A stretch of DNA of 64,000 bases from Streptosporangium sandarakinum (GTDB lineage: Bacteria > Actinomycetota > Actinomycetes > Streptosporangiales > Streptosporangiaceae), in assembly GCF_013409935.1 (NCBI RefSeq), contig NZ_JACCCO010000001.1:1178001-1242000 (forward strand), given 5' to 3'. How positions within the stretch are numbered: position 1 is the stretch's first letter; every line of letters begins with the position of its first letter. Both the position numbers and the translations under genes were made by a program. This document shows, piece after piece, positions 25,203-34,856 of this stretch. Under the pieces are notes generated by a model. That model saw only the letters and a list, made by a program, of their open reading frames with translations. It had not been told where the DNA came from and did not search any database.

Positions 25203-26627
25203 GTGTTCAACTCCGCCGACGACGTCCTGAATTTCATCAGGGACGAAGGCGTGCAGTTCGTCGACGTCAGGTTCACCGACCTGCCGGGGACGACGCATCA
25301 CTTCACCTTCCCCGCGGAGAACTTCGGGGCCGGCGTCTTCACCGACGGTCTGATGTTCGACGGCTCGTCCATCCGCGGCTTCCAGGCCATCCACGAGTCG
25401 GACATGCTGCTGCTGCCCGACCCGTCCACCGCGGTCCTGGACCCCTTCCGTCAGCACAAGACGCTCAACATCAACTTCTTCGTGCACGACCCGCTGACGG
25501 GCGAGGCCTACAGCCGCGACCCGCGCAACGTGGCCCGCAAGGCGGAGGAGTATCTCAAGGGCACCGGCATCGCCGACACGGTCTACTTCGGCCCCGAGGC
25601 CGAGTTCTACATCTTCGACGACGTGCGGTTCGAGACCAGCGCCCACTCGAGCTTCTACCACATCGACTCCATCGAGGGCGCCTGGAACACCGGCAAGGCC
25701 CAGGACGGCGGCAACCTCGGCTACAAGCCGCGCTTCAAGGGCGGCTACTTCCCGGTGCCGCCGATGGACCACTTCACCGACCTGCGCTCGGAGATGGTGC
25801 GCCGCCTCATCGACGCCGGCGTCGAGGTGGAGATGCAGCACCACGAGGTCGGCACCGCCGGCCAGGCGGAGATCGACTTCCGCTTCAACACGCTGCTCAA
25901 GTCCGCCGACACGATGATGCTGTACAAGTACATCGTCAAGAGCACGGCGCAGGAGTACGGCCACACGGTCACGTTCATGCCCAAGCCGATCTTCGGGGAC
26001 AACGGCTCCGGCATGCACTGCCACCAGTCGCTGTGGAAGGACGGCGAGCCGCTGTTCTACGACGAGGTGGGCTACGCCGGCCTGTCGGACACCGCCCGCT
26101 ACTACATCGGCGGCCTGCTCAAGCACGCCCCGTCGCTGCTGGCCTTCACCAACCCGACGATCAACTCCTACCACCGCCTGGTCCCGGGCTACGAGGCGCC
26201 GGTCAACCTGGTCTACTCCCAGCGCAACCGCTCGGCGTGCATCCGCATCCCGATCACCGGGTCCAACCCCAAGGCCAAGCGCATCGAGTTCCGCGTGCCG
26301 GACCCGTCCTGCAACCCGTACTTCGCCTTCGCCGCCCAGCTCATGGCCGGCATCGACGGCATCCGCAACAAGATCGAGCCGCCCGAGCCGGTCGACAAGG
26401 ACCTGTACGAGCTTCCGCCGGAGGAGGCCCGTGACATCCCGCAGGTGCCGGGCTCGCTGCCGGAGGTGCTGGCCGCGCTGGAGGCGGACCACGAGTACCT
26501 GCTGGAGGGCGGCGTGTTCACGCCGGACCTGATCGAGACCTGGATCTCCTACAAGCGCGAGAACGAGATCGACCCGCTGCGCCTGCGCCCGCACCCGCAC
26601 GAGTTCGAGCTGTACTACGACGTCTGA
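25203..26627 (+). CDS. glnA: Glutamine synthetase type I
   Basis: 474 aa. ATP-dependent synthesis of glutamine from glutamate and ammonium. GGGAGG lies 5 nt before GTG 25203; the frame stays open upstream to 25080 but that part holds the GlnR box. Features: N-terminal [44 protein letters not shown], and NRSACIRIP. The adenylylation site is Y402 in DLYELPPEE, so activity should be controlled by GlnE at 30.3 kb. Transcription should be controlled by GlnR through the 25114-25151 box. Confidence 0.98.
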   Translation: MFNSADDVLNFIRDEGVQFVDVRFTDLPGTTHHFTFPAENFGAGVFTDGLMFDGSSIRGFQAIHESDMLLLPDPSTAVLDPFRQHKTLNINFFVHDPLTGEAYSRDPRNVARKAEEYLKGTGIADTVYFGPEAEFYIFDDVRFETSAHSSFYHIDSIEGAWNTGKAQDGGNLGYKPRFKGGYFPVPPMDHFTDLRSEMVRRLIDAGVEVEMQHHEVGTAGQAEIDFRFNTLLKSADTMMLYKYIVKSTAQEYGHTVTFMPKPIFGDNGSGMHCHQSLWKDGEPLFYDEVGYAGLSDTARYYIGGLLKHAPSLLAFTNPTINSYHRLVPGYEAPVNLVYSQRNRSACIRIPITGSNPKAKRIEFRVPDPSCNPYFAFAAQLMAGIDGIRNKIEPPEPVDKDLYELPPEEARDIPQVPGSLPEVLAALEADHEYLLEGGVFTPDLIETWISYKRENEIDPLRLRPHPHEFELYYDV

Positions 26628-26693
26628 TCGGTCGCCGCGCGGCCGGCCTCGCGAGGAGTGACGCGAGGCGGCGCCGCGAGGTCGTGGAATCGA

Positions 26694-26732
26694 AGAGCCC
26701 GTGGGAAGGCCATGCGCCTTGCCACGGGCTCT
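26694..26732 (+). terminator. glnA terminator
   Basis: AGAGCCCGTGG (26694-26704), inner AAGGC/GCCTT pair, and CCACGGGCTCT (26722-26732): 16 paired bases with one mismatch, followed by a pyrimidine-rich run. Confidence 0.85.
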
Positions 26733-26754
26733 CCGTATCTCTCCCCCGCTCCCA

Positions 26755-26834
26755 CCGATCCTCTCCCCCTCCCGATGGCTCCTCCCTGCTCCCGCCGATC
26801 CCCTCCCCGCTCCCGATGGCTCCTCCCCCGGTTC
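26755..26834. repeat. Two imperfect 40-bp tandem copies
   Basis: CCGATC(C/T)CTCCCC...CTCCCGATGGCTCCTCCC occurs twice, 40 bp apart, in the pyrimidine-rich spacer after the glnA terminator. No coding potential. Confidence 0.6.
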
Positions 26835-26917
26835 GGGCGGGTCGGCGAAAGGGACGATCGAGCGCGACCGGCGAGTGGATTAGGCAGAATTGACCTGACT
26901 TGCGCCGAGGAGCGGGG

Positions 26918-27703
26918 GTGAGCGGGATGGCGCGGATCTCGCGGAACGACCCGGACGGCCGGGCCGCGGTGGACACGGCGCGGCCCGGAGGCGGCACCGG
27001 ACGCCGCGATCCGGCGGCCTCGGCGGACCCGACGGCCGCAGGCGGCCCGGACCGGCGCCGCAGGCGGGCGGTCGCGGCCGTGCTCGCCGGGGTCCTGGTG
27101 CTCACCAGCGGTTCCGCGCCGCTCCTGCCGGCCGCCCTGAACCGGGTGACGTCCATCGCCTTCTCGATCGAGGCCGGAGGCCACCGGCCGGGCTGGTCCG
27201 GCGGGTCGATCCCCTACTCCTGGGGCGGCGGCCACGACGCCGCACCCGGCCCCTCCTACGGCACCTGCCAGGGCTACACCGGCCGGATCCGGCCCTGCCC
27301 GGCCACCACGACCCTGGGCCTCGACTGCTCCGGGCTGGCCAGGTGGGTCTACCACCTGGCCTACGGCCGCGACGTTCTGGGGCCGGGCAACACCGACGAC
27401 CACGTCAGACGGCTCACCCGGGTGCCGGCCGACCAGGCCCGCCCCGGTGACCTGGTGTTCTACGGCAAGGTCGGCAAGCGTACGGTGAAGACGCACCACG
27501 TCGGCATCTACGTCGGCGGGGGTGAGATGGTGAACGCGCTGCGAACCGGCACCGAGGTGCGGATCGACCCGGTCACCGCCGTCAAGGGGCTCGCCGGCTA
27601 CTTCCGCTACCTGCCCCCCTTGGGGCCCGAGGCGACCCCTCGGATCGGCGCCGTGGACCGTCCCGCCCTCCGTGACCGTCCGGACGCCCTCCCGCTACGG
27701 TGA
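26918..27703 (+). CDS. Secreted NlpC/P60 cysteine peptidase
   Basis: 261 aa. A charged N-terminus, then a membrane/signal segment (about 46-70, AVAAVLAGVLVLTSGSAPLL), then an NlpC/P60 domain with the catalytic C137 in LDCSGLARWVY and His in THHVGIYVGG (about 194). Such enzymes usually cut peptidoglycan peptides. The AGGAG before GTG 26918 decides the start over ATG 26927. The C-terminal 25 residues are a disordered tail. Confidence 0.88.
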   Translation: MSGMARISRNDPDGRAAVDTARPGGGTGRRDPAASADPTAAGGPDRRRRRAVAAVLAGVLVLTSGSAPLLPAALNRVTSIAFSIEAGGHRPGWSGGSIPYSWGGGHDAAPGPSYGTCQGYTGRIRPCPATTTLGLDCSGLARWVYHLAYGRDVLGPGNTDDHVRRLTRVPADQARPGDLVFYGKVGKRTVKTHHVGIYVGGGEMVNALRTGTEVRIDPVTAVKGLAGYFRYLPPLGPEATPRIGAVDRPALRDRPDALPLR

Positions 27704-27733
27704 GGATCCACGAAGATGATCTCAGGAGTCCCC

Positions 27734-28690
27734 ATGCGCCTCGGCGTCATGTTCGACCGCGACCTCCCCCCGGAGACGCTCGTCCCCTTCTGCCGCCACC
27801 TCGACGCCACGGAGGTGGACGACGTCTGGGTGGTCGAGGACCTCGGCTGGACGGGGGCCGTCTCCTCGGCCGCCACCGCGCTCGCCGTGACCGGGCGGAT
27901 CCGGGTCGGCATCGGGATCACCCCGGCCCCACTGCGCAACCCGGTCCTGCTGGCCATGGAGCTGGGCAACCTGGCCCGCATGCATCCGAACCGGCTCGCC
28001 GCCGGGATCGGCCACGGCGTCCAGGACTGGATGCGGCGGGCGGGCGCGGCCGTGCCCTCGCCGCTGGCACTGCTGGAGGAGACCGTCCTGGCGGTCCGGG
28101 CGCTGCTGCGCGGCGAGACGGTCACCACGCGGGGCCGGGCCGTACGGCTCGAGGGGATGCGGCTGGTGCATCCGCCGGCCGTGCCGCCGCCGGTGCTCGC
28201 CGGGGTGATGGGACCGCGCTCGCTGGAGCTGTCCGGGCGGGTGGCGCAGGGGACGATCCTGCCGGAGGGGTTCGGCCCCGAGCGGATCGCCGGGGCCCGC
28301 GAGCTGATCGGCGCCGGCGGGCGCGGGCCGGCGCTCCCCGACCCGGGCGACGGCGGGCGGGCCGCCGGTGACGGCCCGGAGGGCGGCGACCGCCCGGACG
28401 GCGGTGACCGCCCGGACGGCGGCCACGAGGTGGCGGTGTTCACCCACCTGTACGTCGGCGACGACCCCGCGCTGGTCCGCGAGGCCGTCCGGCCCTCCGC
28501 CGAGGAAACGGCGTCGTTCCTGGGCATCGCCCCGGACGAGGCGCCGATGGCCGCGGGCACGGCCGAGGAGGCCGCCGAGCACGTCAGGGCGCTGTGGGCG
28601 GCGGGGGCCGACACGGTGGTGCTCCGCCCGATCGGCGACGACCCTCTGGTCCACGTGGACCGGATCCTGGCGGCGCTGCGGGACCGCTGA
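27734..28690 (+). CDS. LLM-class flavin-dependent oxidoreductase
   Basis: 318 aa. Luciferase-like monooxygenase fold using F420H2 or FMNH2; F420 is plausible in actinomycetes. Start at ATG 27734 because AGGAG sits 6 nt before it; another ATG at 27716 lacks a site. Blocks: LGVMFDRDLPPE, RIRVGIGITPAPLRNP, GIGHGVQDWMRRAG, and the C-terminal HVRALWAAGADTVVLRPIG. A Gly/Asp-rich insert (about 205-230) encodes a repeated GGDRPDGG. Confidence 0.85.
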   Translation: MRLGVMFDRDLPPETLVPFCRHLDATEVDDVWVVEDLGWTGAVSSAATALAVTGRIRVGIGITPAPLRNPVLLAMELGNLARMHPNRLAAGIGHGVQDWMRRAGAAVPSPLALLEETVLAVRALLRGETVTTRGRAVRLEGMRLVHPPAVPPPVLAGVMGPRSLELSGRVAQGTILPEGFGPERIAGARELIGAGGRGPALPDPGDGGRAAGDGPEGGDRPDGGDRPDGGHEVAVFTHLYVGDDPALVREAVRPSAEETASFLGIAPDEAPMAAGTAEEAAEHVRALWAAGADTVVLRPIGDDPLVHVDRILAALRDR

Positions 28691-28789
28691 CCCGCCCGGC
28701 GCGGAGACACCACGGCGGCCGGCCCGCCCGGTGCGAGACACCACGGGGACGGCCGCCGGAACCGCGGGGAACCGTCTCGGGCCGCCGCA

Positions 28790-28867
28790 GCCGTACCGGC
28801 CCTATCCGGAGCGGCGGCCGCGCCTGCCTGGCCGCCGTGGCCGTACCGGCCCTATCCGGAGCGGCGG
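28790..28867. repeat. 28-bp direct repeat, 50 bp apart
   Basis: GCCGTACCGGCCCTATCCGG plus the next eight bases occur at 28790-28817 and again at 28840-28867. The second copy covers the stop codon of the next (minus-strand) gene, so a segment with its 3' end was duplicated. Confidence 0.75.
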
Positions 28868-30123
28868 TTGCGCAGGCCGGTCAGGCGGCGCAGGACGTCC
28901 CACCAGAAGGACGCGCCGAACAGCAGGGCGACCACGGTGATCAGGTATCCGGGCCAGTGGCCGGGGCTGATCAGCCGGTCCCACCACGAGGCGCCGTTCC
29001 AGTTGAAGGAGGGGTCGCGCTCGCCGTCCGGGGGGATCGTCACGCTCACCAGGGAGTGGTCGAAGATCTTGACCAGCGCCGGCGAGCTGAACGCCTCGGT
29101 CACGCAGTCGTACGGCTCGGCGGTGCCGGACACGGCGCACTTCTCCCGCAGCGCCGCGAGGCCCTCGCCGCCGCCTCCCGCGATGGCGGCCACCCCGGCC
29201 CGGTAGGCGTTGTCGCGCAGCAGGGTCTTGCCGTACTCCAGGGAGTCCATGCCGAACACCAGCGTCAGCGCCAGCGCGAGGACGAAGATCACCCACTTGA
29301 CGTAGCGGCGGTACAGTCCGGACAGCCGTTCCATCTCGCCGTCGAACCAGTTCTCCACGCCCTTGCGGAACCGGCCGAGGTCGCGCTGGGCGCTCTCCCA
29401 GACGCCCCGCAGGTGGCCGGCCAGCGGGCTGCCGATGGCCTCCAGCTTGGCGAGCAGGCCCTCGACCCCGCCCTCCTCGGCGGCGACCAGCTCCATCACC
29501 GCCCCGGAGAACCGCTCGGGCGGGATGTCGGAGATGCTGGTCCGCGCGCCCTTGGGGTGGTCGATCTCACGCAGCCGCTCGTACAGGCGCTCGGTCATGT
29601 CCACCCGCGGGGCGGGCGCGGGGTCGGCGGCGGACACGGGATCACCGGTGAATGCGGGAACGCCGACGGACACGGCGTCCGCGGCGGACGTCGTCCCCGC
29701 GGGCGCGGCACCGGTGGCGGGCGTTGGACCGGCGGACGCGAGGTCGGTGGGGACGGGGTCGGTGGGGACGGGGTCGGTGGGGACGGGGTCGGCGGGCGTG
29801 GGCCCGGAGACGGACACGGCGTCGGGCGCGACGTCGGCGGGCACCGGCTCGACGACCGGTGGCGCGGGCTCCGCCTCGTGGTGGGGGCGCGGGTCGGCGC
29901 CGGAGAACGGCAGCCGGGCGAAGACGTCCGTCACCTTCGCCGGAACCCATGACCGGCCGTCCCCCCGGGCGCCGTCCAGGGTGTCGCGGAGGTAGGCCCA
30001 CAGGAACTTGCTACGGATGCCGAACAGCCGGACGAGGGCCTCGTTGGCTCCGCTCACCATGAGCGAGAGGAACAGGAAGGCAAGCACCAGGCCGATGGCC
30101 AGGTCGATGTACACCGATATCAA
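28852..30123 (-). CDS. Actinobacterial membrane protein of unknown function
   Basis: 423 aa. One transmembrane helix at the very N-terminus (about 5-26), a Pro/Asp/Ala-rich linker (about 80-175) including three PVPTD repeats, a helical soluble domain (175-265), and two C-terminal helices (about 270-290 and 385-408). I recognise the pattern MISVYIDLAIGLVLAFLFLS as a recurring actinobacterial family but have no function for it. TTG at 30123 is the apparent start; GTG at 30114 is an alternative. Confidence 0.7.
   Translation of the reverse strand: MISVYIDLAIGLVLAFLFLSLMVSGANEALVRLFGIRSKFLWAYLRDTLDGARGDGRSWVPAKVTDVFARLPFSGADPRPHHEAEPAPPVVEPVPADVAPDAVSVSGPTPADPVPTDPVPTDPVPTDLASAGPTPATGAAPAGTTSAADAVSVGVPAFTGDPVSAADPAPAPRVDMTERLYERLREIDHPKGARTSISDIPPERFSGAVMELVAAEEGGVEGLLAKLEAIGSPLAGHLRGVWESAQRDLGRFRKGVENWFDGEMERLSGLYRRYVKWVIFVLALALTLVFGMDSLEYGKTLLRDNAYRAGVAAIAGGGGEGLAALREKCAVSGTAEPYDCVTEAFSSPALVKIFDHSLVSVTIPPDGERDPSFNWNGASWWDRLISPGHWPGYLITVVALLFGASFWWDVLRRLTGLRNRRSG
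29742..29796. repeat. 15-bp repeats inside the membrane-protein gene
   Basis: GGTCGGTGGGGACGG repeats three times in tandem, giving the PVPTD repeats of the linker. Confidence 0.7.
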
Positions 30124-30276
30124 TGTGGATCACCCGCACCGTTGATACACGTCCGTCCCACGGGGCGCAATGGGATCGGCGAAAGAGACGGGGACGACCG
30201 GGAGCGGCCACAACGAACCCTCGCCCCGGGACACCACCCCGGGACGGCCCGCGGGCCCGATGTCCGGCGGCGTCGG

Positions 30277-33200
30277 TCAGTCCTCGTAGAAAGCCCGTTC
30301 CATGACGCGCCGGGCGCGGCGGGTGACGCGGCGGTAGTCCTCCACGAAGTCCTCGGTGCCGTCCGGCGGGTAGCCCAGAGCCTGGGAGATGAGCGCGCGC
30401 TCGCGGACGTCCACCGGGATGGAGTCGGCGGCCCTGCCCCTGACCAGGACGATGGCGTTGCGGACGCGCGAGGCGAACCGCCACGCCTCGGCGAGCGCGG
30501 CCTCGTCGTCGGACGGCAGCAGGTCCTCGGCGACGGCGGCGCGCAGCGCCTCCAGGGTGCGGGTGGTCCGCAGCGACGGCAGCCGCCCGGCGTGGCGGAG
30601 CTGGAGGAGCTGGGCCACCCACTCCACGTCGGACAGCCCGCCCGGGCCGAGCTTGGTGTGCAGGGCCGGGTCGGCGCCGCGCGGCAGCCGCTCGGCCTCC
30701 ATACGGGCCTTGAGTCTGCGGATCTCCCGCACGGCGGTGTCGGGGATGCCGTCGGCCGGGTAGCGCAGCGGGTCGGCCAGCTCCAGGAAGGCGGTGCCGA
30801 GCGAGGCGTCGCCGGCCGAGAGCCTGGCCCGCAGCAGCGCCTGCGACTCCCACGGCGACGACCAGCGCCGGTAGTAGGCGGCGTAGGAGGCGAGGGTGCG
30901 CACCAGCGGCCCCTGGCGGCCCTCGGGGCGCAGGTCGGGGTCGATGAGCAACGGCGGGTCGGGGGCGGGCAGCGCCAGCAGGCGCCGCAGCTCGTTGGCC
31001 ACCGCGTGGGCGCCGGCGGTGGCGTCCCGCTCGGCGACGCCCTCCAGGGGCGAGTGGACGAACATCACGTCCGCGTCGCTGCCGTAGGAGGGCTCGGCAC
31101 CGCCGAGACGGCCCATGGCGATCACCGCGAACCTCGTGCCCAGCGGGGCGCGCCGTTCCATCTCGACCTTGTCGATCGCGGCGTCCAGCGCGGCCTGGAG
31201 GGTGGCGTCGTTCAGCGCCGACAGCGCCTGGCCGACCCGTTCGACGTCGAGGTGCCCGGTGAGGTCGGCGACGGCCGTACGGAACAGCTCGCGGCGGCGC
31301 AGGCCGCGCACCGCGGCGACCGCGTTCTCGGCCGTCGTCTGGCGGCCCGCCGTGACCCGTGCCTCGCTCAGCAGCGCCTCCGGGGGGCGGGGGGCCAGTT
31401 CGGCGTCCGAGCCGAGCATCACCACCGCCTCGGGGGCGTTCAGCAGCAGCCCGGTGGCGTAGCGGCTGGTGCCCAGCAGCCGGGCGAGCCGCTCGGCCAC
31501 CGCGGTCTCGTCGCGCAGCAGCCGCAGGTACCACGGGGTGGTGCCGAGTTCGTCGGAGACCCGCCGGAAGCCCAGCAGCCCGGCGTCGGGGTCGGGGGCG
31601 TCGGCGAACCAGCCGAGCATGACCGGCAGCAGGGTCCGCTGGATCGCCGCGCGGCGGGAGACGCCGCTGGTGAGGGCGCTGATGTGGCGCAGCGCCCCGG
31701 CGGGGTCGGTATAGCCGAGCGCCTCCAGCCTCGCCTGGGCCGCGGTGGCCGACAGCCGGGTCTCGGACTCGGGCAGCCGGGCCACGGCCAGCAGCAGCGG
31801 CCGGTAGAACAGCTTCTCGTGCAGCCGCCGGGCCTCCATGGCGTGCCGCCGCCAGCGGGCGGTGAACGCCTCCACCGGGTCGCCGGCCATGCCCAGCGCC
31901 CGGCCCAGCCGCCGCAGGTCGGCGGGGTCGGCGGGCACGACGTGGGTACGGCGCAGCCGGTGGAGCTGGAGCAGGTGCTCGACCCGGCGCAGGAACGCGT
32001 ACGCCTCGGCGAGGGCCCTGGCGTCGTCGCGGCCGACGTAGCCGCCGCGGGACAGGGCGGCGAGCGCGGGGAGCGTGGCGCGGCGGCGCAGCAGCGGGTC
32101 CAGGCGGCCGTGGACGAGCTGGAGGAGCTGGACGGCGAACTCGATGTCGCGCAGGCCCCCGGGCCCCAGTTTGAGCTGGCGTTCGGCGGCCTCGCCGGTG
32201 TCCCTGCGGACGTGGTCCTCGACCCGGCGGCGCATGGCCTGCACGTCCTCGACGAACTTCTCGCGGGTGGCGGCCTGCCAGACCATCTCGTTCGCCGCCT
32301 CGACGTACCGCTCGCCGAGCTCGGTGTCGCCGGCGACCGGGCGGGCCTTCAGCAGCGCCTGGAACTCCCAGGTCTTGGCCCAGCGCCGGTAGTAGGCCAG
32401 GTGGCTGGCGAGGGTGCGGACCAGCGGTCCGGCCTTGCCCTCGGGGCGCAGCGCGGCGTCCACCTCCCACAGCGCGCCCTCGGGGGTGGTGGCCGAGCAG
32501 GCCCGCATCATGCCCTGGGCCAGGCGGGTGGCGTGCCGGACCGCCTCGGTCTCGTCGCCGCCCTCCTCGGCCGGTTCGGCGACGAACACGACGTCGACGT
32601 CGCTGATGTAGTTCAGCTCGCGGGCCCCGCACTTGCCCATCCCGATGACGGCCAGCCGTACCGCTTCGGAGCCGGGGTGCTCGGCCCGCGCGACGGCGAG
32701 GCCCGCCTCCAGCGCGGCCCCGGCCAGGTCGGACAGCTCGGAGGTGACCTCCGCGAGGGAGGCGGCGCCGGTGACGTCGCGGGCGGCCAGGTGGAGCAGC
32801 CGGCCGCGGTAGGCGGCACGCAGCGCCGACAGCGTCTCGGTGCCGTGCCCGGCCGCGCGGGGCCGGGGGTCGCCGGGGTCGGCGCCGACCGCGCGCAGCA
32901 GCCCGGCCCGCAGGTCCCGGGAGGCGGGGCGCCGTACGGCCCGCTCGCCGGCGAGGAGGGCGACGTGCTCGGGGTGCCTGACCAGGTGGTCGCCGAGGGC
33001 GGCGCTGACGCCGAGGACGCCGAGCAGCCTCGCGCGCAGGCCCGGGTCGGCGCGGAGCGCGCCGAGGAGGCCGGGGGCGGCGGGACCGCCCGGGTCCCCG
33101 GGGCCGCCGGGGCCGCTCGGATGTCCGGGGCCGCCGGGGTCCCGCTCGACGAGCCGGGTGAGGGAGGTGAGGGCCAGGTCGGGGTCGGCCGTGCCGACCA

Positions 33201-33336
33201 GGGCGTCGAGCAGGTCCAGGTCACCGGCCGCCTCGGGTCCCAGCTCACCGAGCAGCCGCTCGGCCCTGGCTCCGTCGGCGAAGCCGAGCCGGGCCAGCCG
33301 CCCGGCGGTCGTCTGCATGCGTGGCACGGTCCCCAC
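30277..33336 (-). CDS. glnE: Glutamine-synthetase adenylyltransferase/deadenylylase
   Basis: 1019 aa bifunctional enzyme that attaches and removes AMP on GlnA. Two nucleotidyltransferase modules are visible: the N-terminal one with MGKCGARELNYISDVDVVFV and the C-terminal one with MGRLGGAEPSYGSDADVMFV; each carries the GxG...DxD metal site. GGAGGG (33345-33340) before GTG 33336 supports the start. It modifies Tyr402 of GlnA at 25.2 kb. GlnA2 at 40.6 kb lacks the corresponding tyrosine. Confidence 0.97.
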   Translation of the reverse strand: MGTVPRMQTTAGRLARLGFADGARAERLLGELGPEAAGDLDLLDALVGTADPDLALTSLTRLVERDPGGPGHPSGPGGPGDPGGPAAPGLLGALRADPGLRARLLGVLGVSAALGDHLVRHPEHVALLAGERAVRRPASRDLRAGLLRAVGADPGDPRPRAAGHGTETLSALRAAYRGRLLHLAARDVTGAASLAEVTSELSDLAGAALEAGLAVARAEHPGSEAVRLAVIGMGKCGARELNYISDVDVVFVAEPAEEGGDETEAVRHATRLAQGMMRACSATTPEGALWEVDAALRPEGKAGPLVRTLASHLAYYRRWAKTWEFQALLKARPVAGDTELGERYVEAANEMVWQAATREKFVEDVQAMRRRVEDHVRRDTGEAAERQLKLGPGGLRDIEFAVQLLQLVHGRLDPLLRRRATLPALAALSRGGYVGRDDARALAEAYAFLRRVEHLLQLHRLRRTHVVPADPADLRRLGRALGMAGDPVEAFTARWRRHAMEARRLHEKLFYRPLLLAVARLPESETRLSATAAQARLEALGYTDPAGALRHISALTSGVSRRAAIQRTLLPVMLGWFADAPDPDAGLLGFRRVSDELGTTPWYLRLLRDETAVAERLARLLGTSRYATGLLLNAPEAVVMLGSDAELAPRPPEALLSEARVTAGRQTTAENAVAAVRGLRRRELFRTAVADLTGHLDVERVGQALSALNDATLQAALDAAIDKVEMERRAPLGTRFAVIAMGRLGGAEPSYGSDADVMFVHSPLEGVAERDATAGAHAVANELRRLLALPAPDPPLLIDPDLRPEGRQGPLVRTLASYAAYYRRWSSPWESQALLRARLSAGDASLGTAFLELADPLRYPADGIPDTAVREIRRLKARMEAERLPRGADPALHTKLGPGGLSDVEWVAQLLQLRHAGRLPSLRTTRTLEALRAAVAEDLLPSDDEAALAEAWRFASRVRNAIVLVRGRAADSIPVDVRERALISQALGYPPDGTEDFVEDYRRVTRRARRVMERAFYED

Positions 33337-33351
33337 CGGCCCTCCGTTGTC

Positions 33352-33514
33352 TCACGGTCACAAGTCGTCTTCACGGTCACGAGCCGTCTCATGGTCACGA
33401 GCGGTCTTCACGGTCACGAGCCGTCTCATGGTCACGAGCGGTCTTCACGGTCACGAGCCGTCTCATGGTCACGAGCGGTCTTCACGGTCACGAGTCGTTT
33501 CACGGTCACGAGCG
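33352..33514. repeat. 37-bp tandem repeat, about four copies
   Basis: Units start at 33369, 33406, 33443 and 33480, exactly 37 bp apart. Each is made of two related sub-repeats: CTTCACGGTCACGAGCCGT (19 bp) and CTCATGGTCACGAGCGGT (18 bp), the latter partly palindromic (CTC-N-TG-NN-CA-N-GAG). It lies directly upstream of glnE. No spacers of differing sequence, so not a CRISPR array. Confidence 0.9.
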
Positions 33515-33707
33515 CGGGTGACGCCCCGATGGCCCGCCCCGGCGGCCGGAGACGCACGGCGGTGACCTTCAGGACCTCATGACCGGATCTTACGGCGCAG
33601 CGCCGCGAGTCCTCCGATGCCGCTTTTCGGGGGATCGTGATGACCGGGTGGTGGCCGGGGTGGCAGACTGGCCGGAACCTGGGTTCCGAGGAGAGCGTGG
33701 TGAGCCG

Positions 33708-34580
33708 GTGAGCGCTGTGAGTCCCGTCTTCGGCGAGGTCGCGGTCCCCGGCGGCGCGCTGCGCGTCGCGCGGTTCGGCACCGGGCCGCGCGTGGTCGTG
33801 GCGGTGCACGGCATCACCGCCTCCCTCATGTCCTGGGGCGCCGTCGCCCGGCGGCTGCCGGCCGGCTGGTCGCTCGTCGCGATGGACCTGCGGGGCCGCG
33901 GCCACAGCGCCGATCTCCCCGGCCCGTACGGCCTGCCCCGCCACGCCGAGGACGTGAACCTGGTGGCCGACTCGGTGGGCGCGGCGCGGGACATCGTGCT
34001 GACCGGCCACTCGATGGGCGCCTACGTCGCCGCCCTCGCCGCGGCAGGCCGCGACTACGCGAAGGTCGTGCTGATCGACGGCGGGCTGCCGCTGCCGCAG
34101 GCCCCGGGCGCCGACCCCGACGCGGTGCTCGCCGCCACGCTCGGCCCGGCCCTCACCCGGCTGGAGCGGACCTTCCCCAGCGTCGAGGCGTACGTGGACT
34201 TCTTCCGCGCCCACCCGGCCTTCGCGGGCGCCTGGCGGCCGGAGGTGGAGGAGTACGTCCGCTACGACGCGACCGGCCCGGAGGGGGCCGTGCGCTCGCG
34301 GGTCCGGGCGGAGCCGGTCCGCCAGGACGGCCGGTGGCTGCTCACCGGGGGTGAGACGATCGGCGACGCGCTGCGCGCGGCGCGGTCGCCGCTGTCGCTG
34401 CTGCGGGCGCCGCGCGGGCTGCTGGACCAGCCGGTCGGCATGCTGCCCGAGGAGGTCGCGGCCGTCTGGGCCGGGCGGCTGCCCGGACTGCGCGACGAGA
34501 TGGTCGACGACTGCAACCACTACACGATCCTGTTCGACGACCGCTGCGCCTCGCTGGTCGCCGACCGGCTGACCCGCTGA
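33708..34580 (+). CDS. Alpha/beta hydrolase
   Basis: 290 aa. Oxyanion-side HG in VAVHGITASLMSWG, MDLRGRGHSA, nucleophile S102 in LTGHSMGAYVAALAA, and a late His in DDCNHYTILFDD. Natural substrate unknown. The open frame extends to 33579, but that part is a spacer with no conserved look; GTG 33708 is the likely start. Divergent from glnE across the 37-bp repeats. Confidence 0.88.
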   Translation: MSAVSPVFGEVAVPGGALRVARFGTGPRVVVAVHGITASLMSWGAVARRLPAGWSLVAMDLRGRGHSADLPGPYGLPRHAEDVNLVADSVGAARDIVLTGHSMGAYVAALAAAGRDYAKVVLIDGGLPLPQAPGADPDAVLAATLGPALTRLERTFPSVEAYVDFFRAHPAFAGAWRPEVEEYVRYDATGPEGAVRSRVRAEPVRQDGRWLLTGGETIGDALRAARSPLSLLRAPRGLLDQPVGMLPEEVAAVWAGRLPGLRDEMVDDCNHYTILFDDRCASLVADRLTR

Positions 34581-34853
34581 TCCGCGGGCGCGGAGTCTCC
34601 CGGAACGGTCCCCGCGCCGGGGCGCCGCCGGCCGGTGGGGCGGTTCCGGCGGGGCATGGCCGCGCCTTCCTCCGGGAGCGGGCCGCCCGCGCTCTCTGAG
34701 GACGGCCGCCCGCCGCGACGGCGGCGGGCGGGTCGAGCGGCCCGGAAAACCAGACGGTCCGGAGAGACCGGACGGTCCGGAGGGATCAGGCGGTCTGGAG
34801 GATCCGGCTGTACGGCGGATCAGGCTGTACGGCGGATCAGGCTGTACGGCGGA
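34581..34853. other. Spacer with tandem repeats
   Basis: Gene-free between the hydrolase and the hotdog gene. A series of related GGTCCGGAG/GGTCTGGAGG elements (34746-34805) leads into three perfect 17-bp repeats. Confidence 0.6.
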
Positions 34854-34856
34854 TCA
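34806..34856. repeat. Three perfect 17-bp tandem repeats
   Basis: GGCTGTACGGCGGATCA at 34806, 34823 and 34840. The last copy reaches the stop codon of the minus-strand hotdog gene. Confidence 0.9.

Noticed and set aside
33352..33514. Possible CRISPR array
   Set aside because: The 37-bp units abut each other with no unique spacers, and no cas genes are near.
33579..33707. Earlier start for the alpha/beta hydrolase
   Set aside because: No ribosome-binding site and unconserved residues; GTG 33708 fits the family start better.
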